Positions 31,380-36,548 of a stretch of DNA of 36,548 bases are shown one piece after another. The stretch is from Verrucomicrobiaceae bacterium (GTDB lineage Bacteria; Verrucomicrobiota; Verrucomicrobiia; Verrucomicrobiales; Verrucomicrobiaceae): the NCBI GenBank assembly GCA_016795465.1, contig JAEUHK010000114.1, positions 1-36,548 of the forward strand, read 5' to 3'. The position numbers were made by a program, and so were the translations under genes. The first letter of the stretch is position 1; each line of letters starts with the position of its first letter. A model generated the notes under the pieces. The model ran no database searches, was not told where the DNA came from, and saw only the letters and a program-made list of their open reading frames with translations.

Positions 31380-31399
31380 TCCGGTGGGCTGCCGGTGGC

Positions 31400-32317
31400 T
31401 CAGGTGATCGGCGTGATGGCGTCCATGTAGGTGAAGGAGCGGACGCTGCCGTTGATTTTGTTCGCCACGCGGACGCTGAGGGGGCCGCTGAGCGTGGCGG
31501 GCACGAGGACGGAGAGGGAGGTGGGGGTGATGGTGCCATAGACGGTGGCCCGCACCTCGGGATTGCTGCCGATGCGGAAGAAAACGCCCTGCGTGACATC
31601 GCTTTTGTCGAGGTCCAGCCGGTCGCCGGAGAGCTCGATCATGGTGCCGGGGCTGTATTTGCCGGGGGCACCGTTTTCCTGGCTGAGGATGCTGTCGATG
31701 ATGGGGCTGACTTTGCCTACTTCACCCATGCTTTCGAGGGTGAGGGTGCTGCGCCAGGCATCGCGGGTCTCGGCGGTGATGCTCAGGGCCACATCGCAGT
31801 TCATTTCATTCGGATTGTCAAAGTCCGCGGGGCCGGGCTGGCTGCCGCCACTGGTGGGGCGGAAGCGCAGCTTGCCGAGCAGGCCGATGGAGAAGGCGCA
31901 GCCGCTGCTGCATTCGAGGATGGTGTCCAAAACGGCGGTGAGGCCTGTTTTGACCTGATCGGCGGTGAGACCGCCGGTTTTGGCGGCGGCGAGGGTGAAG
32001 AAGGCCTCGTCCGTCACGGGCTCGCCGAGGACAGGACGGGTGGTGAAGCCTCCCTTGGGATTGGGAGCGACGTGGTATTGGAACGTGGGCATGATGGTGG
32101 GTGTGTTAGGTGTTGCATGTGTGTTGGAGGCCGCCTGACGGCGGAAAGGTTTCTTCTTCTTGGGCTCAGGCTTCGGCGCAGGGGCCGGGTAGGGCACAAA
32201 ACCAGGGTCGCCGGGCTCGAGGTAATAAGAAGGCTCCCCCCATCGTAAATTCGGGTCATCCCAGGTGAAGGGGGTTCCCGTGATGGGGTTGATCGCGTCC
32301 CAATGAAGTGTCTTCAT
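31400..32317 (-). CDS. HU-like / DUF4469-like protein with N-terminal Trp/Pro-rich extension
   Basis: 305 residues from ATG 32317, 19 bases after the predicted start of transcription; the longer frame's TTG (32371) falls in the -35 box. Residues 1-75 are a Trp/Pro-rich segment (HWDAINPITGTPFTWDDPNL, then PAPAPKPEPKKKKPFRR). From M76 (MPTFQYHVAPNPKGGFTTRP) a HU-like domain follows (~76-180; AAAKTGGLTADQVKTGLTAV, GLLGKLRFRP), then a C-terminal Ig-like domain (~205-300; GTMIELSGDRLDLD, VFFRIGSNPEVRATVY, LSVRVANKINGSVRSF). HU-like plus DUF4469-type proteins occur in Bacteroidetes and Verrucomicrobia, and their role is not settled. DNA binding is only an inference. The N-terminal part could be a separate small gene fused in frame. 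Confidence 0.7.
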   Translation of the reverse strand: MKTLHWDAINPITGTPFTWDDPNLRWGEPSYYLEPGDPGFVPYPAPAPKPEPKKKKPFRRQAASNTHATPNTPTIMPTFQYHVAPNPKGGFTTRPVLGEPVTDEAFFTLAAAKTGGLTADQVKTGLTAVLDTILECSSGCAFSIGLLGKLRFRPTSGGSQPGPADFDNPNEMNCDVALSITAETRDAWRSTLTLESMGEVGKVSPIIDSILSQENGAPGKYSPGTMIELSGDRLDLDKSDVTQGVFFRIGSNPEVRATVYGTITPTSLSVLVPATLSGPLSVRVANKINGSVRSFTYMDAITPIT

Positions 32318-32342
32318 CTTTGGAGGCGGGTTGGTCGCAGGC

Positions 32343-32371
32343 GTTACACCAGAAACGGGGACGCTTTGCAA
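32343..32371 (-). promoter_or_regulatory. putative promoter of the HU-like gene
   Basis: Read on the minus strand: -35 TTGCAA (32366-32371), 17 bases, -10 TGTAAC (32343-32348). This supports ATG 32317 over upstream starts. Confidence 0.5.
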
Positions 32372-32424
32372 GAAAAAAGAAGGGCACAGGGGGCCGGCAT
32401 GCCTACATATTTGTGTAAAGGCTC

Positions 32425-32454
32425 GTGACAGAACGAGGGCTTTAGGGTTATAAG
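32425..32454 (+). promoter_or_regulatory. putative promoter of the large adhesin-like gene
   Basis: GTGACA (32425-32430), 18 bases, TATAAG (32449-32454). The -35 lies in a small hairpin CTCGT-GACAGA-ACGAG (32422-32437), and AGAGC-AA-GCTCT (32467-32478) follows the predicted start. The leader to ATG 32529 is ~68 bases, without a Shine-Dalgarno sequence. Confidence 0.45.
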
Positions 32455-32528
32455 TCTTGCGCCCTCAGAGCAAGCTCTAAGGCAGTTCCGATGTTCACCC
32501 CAAGCTCTTTTCCACCCCTTTTAAATCG

Positions 32529-35500
32529 ATGAATATACAAAACTTCACACACCTAATGAAGTCCCGGTCTTCAATCATCTGCCATCCCATGTTCCGATCT
32601 TTTCCAATGCTGTTGCTCTTGGTCTGCATGATGATTGCACCCACGACGAAAGCCGGATTAATTTATCCGGGTGCTAGGTCACTGTTGCTTAACAACCCAG
32701 GGACTCCCAACGGCGTCTATACGATTGATCCAGACGGAACCGGGCCGAATCCGCCATTTCAAGCCTATTGCAACATGACCGTTAATGGTGGGGGATGGAC
32801 GCTCTTGATGAAGCTGAATGGCAACCAGTCCACGTTCGCCTACAGTTCGGCTCTTTGGACCAATGGCACGACCCTTAATACAGGGAGTCCAGGGCTGGAT
32901 ACTACGGAGTTTAAGTCAGCCGGTTTTTCGACGATTCCGTTTGATGCTGTTTTGGTAGGCTTCAGCACCGGTGGCCCGCTAACCTATATGCAGGTTTCTG
33001 CCAGCACACCGATTTCATATACCTCGCTCCAAGCCATGTTTCAGTCTGGAACTCGTGCGAGTAACAATGGCAGGGCGGCATGGCTGAATCTCAGCCCGAA
33101 TGCATCTCAATACTCAGCCCAGCCATATTACAACGCTGAAGGGATCAACATTATTGGAGGAGGGAATGGATTGAACGTCCGGCTCGGGATCTTGATGAAC
33201 AACGAGAATGATGGTGCATCCCCTGACGCGATCTTTGGATTAGGCAACGGTGCATGGCTCGGGAATCCAGCACCGTCTGCAGGAGGTATCAATTTTTTGG
33301 GGGGCACAGCGCAGCCAATGTATGGATACGTCTTTGTTCGGGATACCCTGGCCGTAGCGCCCTATGCCGCAGCTCCGACCGTCACATCAATCACCCCCTC
33401 TACTGGCAGCACGGCGGGCGGCACGAGCGTGACAATCACCGGCACGGACTTCACCGGAGCCACGGGCGTAACCATCGGCGGGGCAGCTGCGACGAGCGTG
33501 GTGGTTTCCAATGACACGACGATCACCTGCACCACCCCGGCAGGGAGCGCAGGCACCGCGAGCGTGCTGGTGACCACCCCCGGCGGCACGAATGCGGCCA
33601 ACACGTTGTTCACGTATTACACGCCTGCACCGGAGATCGCGGTGTTTGACGGCACCTCACCTCCTGCGGGCGAGCGCACCGATAATGTGGGCACGTTCGG
33701 CTTCGGCAGTGTGACCACGGGCGGCAGCAGCGCCGCCCAGACATTCGCGATCCAGAACCTCGGCTCCGCTACGGCCGACCTCACGGGACTGGCCGTCAGC
33801 AGCACGAACGCGAGCGAGTTCACCTTCACCGCCCCGCTGGCCACCACGCTGGCCCCCGGTGCCACGACGACTTTCACGGTGACCTTCAGCCCCTCCGCCA
33901 CCGGCGCGCGCAGCGGCGTGATCAATATCGCCAGCAACGATGCCAATGAGAATCCCTTCCGCATCAATGTGGGCGGGACGGGGGCTGTTGCCTCGGTGGT
34001 CTTCACCAACTTCATGGATGCCACGACCGTGGTGGGGCAGCCGAATTTCACCACGGCTGTCAGTGCGGTGAGCCAGACGAATACGCCCTTCCCCTCAGCC
34101 TGTGCGGTGAGCGCTACCGGAAAGCTGGCGGTAGCCGATGGATCTAATCCCCGGGTGCTGATCTGGAACAGCATCCCTACCACGAATGGGGCACCCGCAG
34201 ATGTGGTCATCGGACAGACAGACTTTACGAGCAACTCCTCAGGCCTTACCGCCTCCAAGTTCAGCCGCTCCTTTGGGGTGACTTTCTCTCCCGATGGGGC
34301 CAAGCTCCTTGTCAGTGATTACACCAACCATCGGGTGCTGATCTGGAATTCCGTTCCTACGACCAACGGTGCGCCGGCGGATGTCGTGATCGGACAGGTG
34401 GACTTTACTTCCAACAGCGGTGGAGTCTCGGCCACGAAGATGAACGGGCCGATGGGCCTCCAGGTTTCTCCCGCTGGCAAGCTGTTCGTGACCGATCGTA
34501 ACAACCACCGTGTGCTGGTTTACAACAGCATCCCCACGACCAGTGGAGCGGCCGCTGATTTGGTCATCGGCCAGCCGGACATGACCACGGGAACATCGGG
34601 CAATACGGCCAACAAGCTCGCGTTTCCATGGCAAACGGCGCTGGCCCCAGATGGGAGGCTCTTGATCAGCGAAGAAGCTAACAATCGTGTCGTCATTTTC
34701 AACACGGTGCCCACCACCAACGGTGCGTCGGCTGATGTGGTGATCGGGCAGACGGGCTTCGGCCTCAGTGGGGGAGGAACCTCGGCGACGCGGCTCTTTG
34801 CTCCCTTGGGGGGATTGAGTGTGTCGCCCACCGGCCAACTGGCCATCGGCGAACTCGGCAACAATCGGGTGCTCATCTACAATGCCATTCCCACGACCAA
34901 TGGTGCTGCGGCGGATGCAGTGCTGGGCCAGCCGAACTTCACTTCATCTACATCCCATAACGGCGGCCTTTCCGCCCGTTCGCTCTCGGCGGTGTATGGT
35001 GCGACATTTACCTCTGATGGTCGGCTGCTGGTCTCCAATGCGTTTAGCAGCCGGGTGCTGATTTACGGCACCGCGGGTGCCCCCACCAACACCGCCCCGA
35101 CGGACATTACTCTCACCCCATCCAGCATCGCGGAGAACAACGCCGCCAATGCCACGGTGGGCACCCTGGCTGCCGTGGATGCCGATGTGGGCCAGACGCA
35201 TACCTTTACCCTCGTCACCGGCACGGGAGACACGGACAATGGCAGCTTCACCATCGTGGGCACGGCCTTGAAGCTCACGCCAAGCGCCAACTACGAGGTC
35301 AAGAGCAGCTACAGCCTGCGGGTGCAGGCCAATGACGGCAATGGCGGCACTTTCGCCAAGGCGCTCACCGTCAGCATCACGGATGTGTATGAGCCCCCCA
35401 CGCCCGTCTTCCTCGGCACTGCAAACAACACAGGAGGCGGGGGCGGTTCCGGTGTCATTGATGCTCCCAATGCCACGGCTACTGGCTCGCTGGGCAACTG

Positions 35501-36548
35501 GGAATCCATCCGCCAAGGCGCGGTGCTCTCCAGCAATGGACGCATCGCCTTCCGCGGCTTCATGGAAGTGGGCACCGGCAGCCCGCCGGTCACCGTCGAT
35601 GACTTCCAGGGCATCTGGAAGTATGACGGCACGGACACCCGCCTGAAGGCCCGCAGCGGCAGTGCCGCCCCTGAGGCAGGCGGAGCGCTCTACGACATGC
35701 TGCCGCTCAATCCTTCGATCAGCCCCGATGGTCTCATCACCTTCTACGGTGCCTTGCGCATCGGCACTGGCAGCCCGCCGGTCACCGCCAGCACCAACTA
35801 CGGCCTGTGGAGCGAAATCGGCGGCGGCACTGCACGCCTGCTGCTGCGCGAGGGCGACCCTGTCGTCAGCGGCAAATTCTTCCGCAGCGGCTTCACTGTC
35901 ACCACCTCCACGGTGAACACTGCCGCCCTCAATGCGAAGATCACCAACGGCAGCGCCTTGATCCATCTCGACGTGAACACACCCTCCGTGCTGCTCACCG
36001 TCGTGGCCGAGGAAGGTCAGGCAGGTCCCGGCGGCGGCACTTGGATCGCCCTCGACGGCAACTCGTCCGACCCGCGCCTCAGCGCCAACGGCGATCTCGG
36101 CTTCATCGGCTGGGAAAAAGTGGGCACCAGCCAGATTCAGGGCATCTACAGCCGCCTGAACACCACCCCGGTGGGCACCTCCGGAGCCGTCCTGCAAGCC
36201 CGGGTCGGCGGCACCGCCCCCGGCACCAGCGGAGCCACCTTCAACGCCTTCGAGCGCCCCACCGTCTTCAACGGCGGCATGGCCTTCCGCGGCTTCCTCA
36301 ACGCCAACGGCGACAACGCTGGTAGAACCAAGGGCCAGGGCGTGTGGGCAGGAGCCTTCGGAGCCCTCACCCCGGTGGTCCGCACCGGCGACACCGACGC
36401 GCAGATCCCCACCGTCCCCGCGGGCAGGACCGTTTCGAGCGTGTGGAGCCCCTTCAGCAACGCACTGGGCTCCCTCACCATGCGCGTGAGCCTGGTAGGG
36501 GCTGGCGAGACGCGAGCGATCATGGGCAGCACGGGCGGCACGATGCGC
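32529..36548 (+). CDS. very large secreted multi-domain protein (fibrinogen-like, TIG, NHL-like, cadherin-like), 3' end outside the window
   Basis: An uninterrupted frame of 1340 codons runs to the window edge. Start ATG 32529 is the first of several (32556, 32589, 32607 also possible); all lead into a signal peptide ending MMIAPTTKA (~42). Domains in order: fibrinogen C-terminal-like (~45-280; AYCNMTVNGGGWTLLMKLNG); IPT/TIG (~284-363; TSITPSTGSTAGGTSVTITG); choice-of-anchor D (~368-487; FAIQNLGSATADL, INIASNDANENPF); six NHL-like repeats of ~55-60 residues (~488-848), each with VIGQ-x-DFT and NHRVLIWNSIPTTNGAPAD, probably a six-bladed propeller; a cadherin-like domain (~856-952; SIAENNAANATVGTLAAVDADVG split, DGNGGTFAKAL); then NxxGxxAF-type repeats (~958-end; SSNGRIAFRGF, SPDGLITFYGAL, SANGDLGFIGW). 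Likely a surface or secreted adhesin. A sorting signal, if any, is beyond the window. The first ~280 codons are much lower in GC than the rest. Confidence 0.85.
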   Translation, partial: MNIQNFTHLMKSRSSIICHPMFRSFPMLLLLVCMMIAPTTKAGLIYPGARSLLLNNPGTPNGVYTIDPDGTGPNPPFQAYCNMTVNGGGWTLLMKLNGNQSTFAYSSALWTNGTTLNTGSPGLDTTEFKSAGFSTIPFDAVLVGFSTGGPLTYMQVSASTPISYTSLQAMFQSGTRASNNGRAAWLNLSPNASQYSAQPYYNAEGINIIGGGNGLNVRLGILMNNENDGASPDAIFGLGNGAWLGNPAPSAGGINFLGGTAQPMYGYVFVRDTLAVAPYAAAPTVTSITPSTGSTAGGTSVTITGTDFTGATGVTIGGAAATSVVVSNDTTITCTTPAGSAGTASVLVTTPGGTNAANTLFTYYTPAPEIAVFDGTSPPAGERTDNVGTFGFGSVTTGGSSAAQTFAIQNLGSATADLTGLAVSSTNASEFTFTAPLATTLAPGATTTFTVTFSPSATGARSGVINIASNDANENPFRINVGGTGAVASVVFTNFMDATTVVGQPNFTTAVSAVSQTNTPFPSACAVSATGKLAVADGSNPRVLIWNSIPTTNGAPADVVIGQTDFTSNSSGLTASKFSRSFGVTFSPDGAKLLVSDYTNHRVLIWNSVPTTNGAPADVVIGQVDFTSNSGGVSATKMNGPMGLQVSPAGKLFVTDRNNHRVLVYNSIPTTSGAAADLVIGQPDMTTGTSGNTANKLAFPWQTALAPDGRLLISEEANNRVVIFNTVPTTNGASADVVIGQTGFGLSGGGTSATRLFAPLGGLSVSPTGQLAIGELGNNRVLIYNAIPTTNGAAADAVLGQPNFTSSTSHNGGLSARSLSAVYGATFTSDGRLLVSNAFSSRVLIYGTAGAPTNTAPTDITLTPSSIAENNAANATVGTLAAVDADVGQTHTFTLVTGTGDTDNGSFTIVGTALKLTPSANYEVKSSYSLRVQANDGNGGTFAKALTVSITDVYEPPTPVFLGTANNTGGGGGSGVIDAPNATATGSLGNWESIRQGAVLSSNGRIAFRGFMEVGTGSPPVTVDDFQGIWKYDGTDTRLKARSGSAAPEAGGALYDMLPLNPSISPDGLITFYGALRIGTGSPPVTASTNYGLWSEIGGGTARLLLREGDPVVSGKFFRSGFTVTTSTVNTAALNAKITNGSALIHLDVNTPSVLLTVVAEEGQAGPGGGTWIALDGNSSDPRLSANGDLGFIGWEKVGTSQIQGIYSRLNTTPVGTSGAVLQARVGGTAPGTSGATFNAFERPTVFNGGMAFRGFLNANGDNAGRTKGQGVWAGAFGALTPVVRTGDTDAQIPTVPAGRTVSSVWSPFSNALGSLTMRVSLVGAGETRAIMGSTGGTMR

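Noticed and set aside
30790..31599. 269-codon minus-strand reading frame across the repeat array (and similar ones at 30639-31289 and 30890-31249)
   Set aside because: Openness is forced by the 22-bp repeat in all minus frames. It overlaps the HU-like gene out of frame and has no start signal.
34944..36197. 417-codon minus-strand frame inside the adhesin-like gene
   Set aside because: Ala/Gly/Val-rich antisense shadow; the plus frame is continuous with recognisable repeats.

Overview
The window looks like a chromosome segment of a Verrucomicrobiota bacterium, probably Verrucomicrobiaceae (Prosthecobacter/Verrucomicrobium-like). This is inferred from gene content and not from a marker gene. 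The content includes DUF1501 and DUF1549/DUF1553 proteins, a Tat-exported sulfatase beside its radical-SAM maturase, a Tat-exported Gfo/Idh/MocA protein, an ECF sigma factor beside a membrane Ser/Thr kinase, a large multi-domain secreted adhesin-like protein, high GC, and many starts without a Shine-Dalgarno sequence. No rRNA, tRNA, CRISPR array, transposase or phage gene was seen.

Layout. 1-1968: end of a zincin-like protein and a membrane-anchored protein, both lower in GC than the rest. 2029-6964: secreted M20 amidohydrolase, DUF1501 protein, convergent class IV aminotransferase, small membrane-anchored protein, and tlyA. 7168-9879: a lone prepilin-like gene with its own promoter, then a ZnuD-like TonB-dependent receptor with a palindrome over its putative promoter. 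9876-13520: HpcH/HpaI aldolase, then an ECF sigma factor divergent from a Ser/Thr kinase. 13522-16806: a three-way-junction repeat, a sulfatase and its anaerobic maturase. 16808-21443: a three-gene minus-strand cluster (DUF1549/DUF1553 protein, serine hydrolase, Gfo/Idh/MocA protein). 21520-23902: a hairpin repeat, an S1/P1-nuclease/phospholipase-C-like protein fused to an NPCBM domain, and a metal-dependent amidohydrolase. 23943-25655 (minus): def, an exported protein of unknown function, and a Cys-rich miniprotein. 25936-30783: cdsA, dxr, an N,N-dimethylformamidase-like protein, rlmN. 30776-32317: a methyltransferase gene remnant, a 20-copy 22-bp tandem array, and an HU-like/DUF4469-like protein. 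32529-end: a very long secreted protein (fibrinogen-like, IPT/TIG, choice-of-anchor D, six NHL-like repeats, cadherin-like, NxxGxxAF repeats) that runs out of the window.

How it fits together. Housekeeping genes (tlyA, def, cdsA, dxr, rlmN) alternate with exported degradative enzymes typical of polysaccharide-degrading Verrucomicrobiota. The sulfatase/maturase pair is a clear functional unit. The sigma factor/kinase pair is a likely signalling unit.

The most unusual material is non-coding: long inverted repeats built from short tandem words in three intergenic gaps, a compact three-way-junction element, terminator-like hairpins with AT(G/A)AA loops (one containing a start codon), and the 22-bp array beside a decapitated gene.
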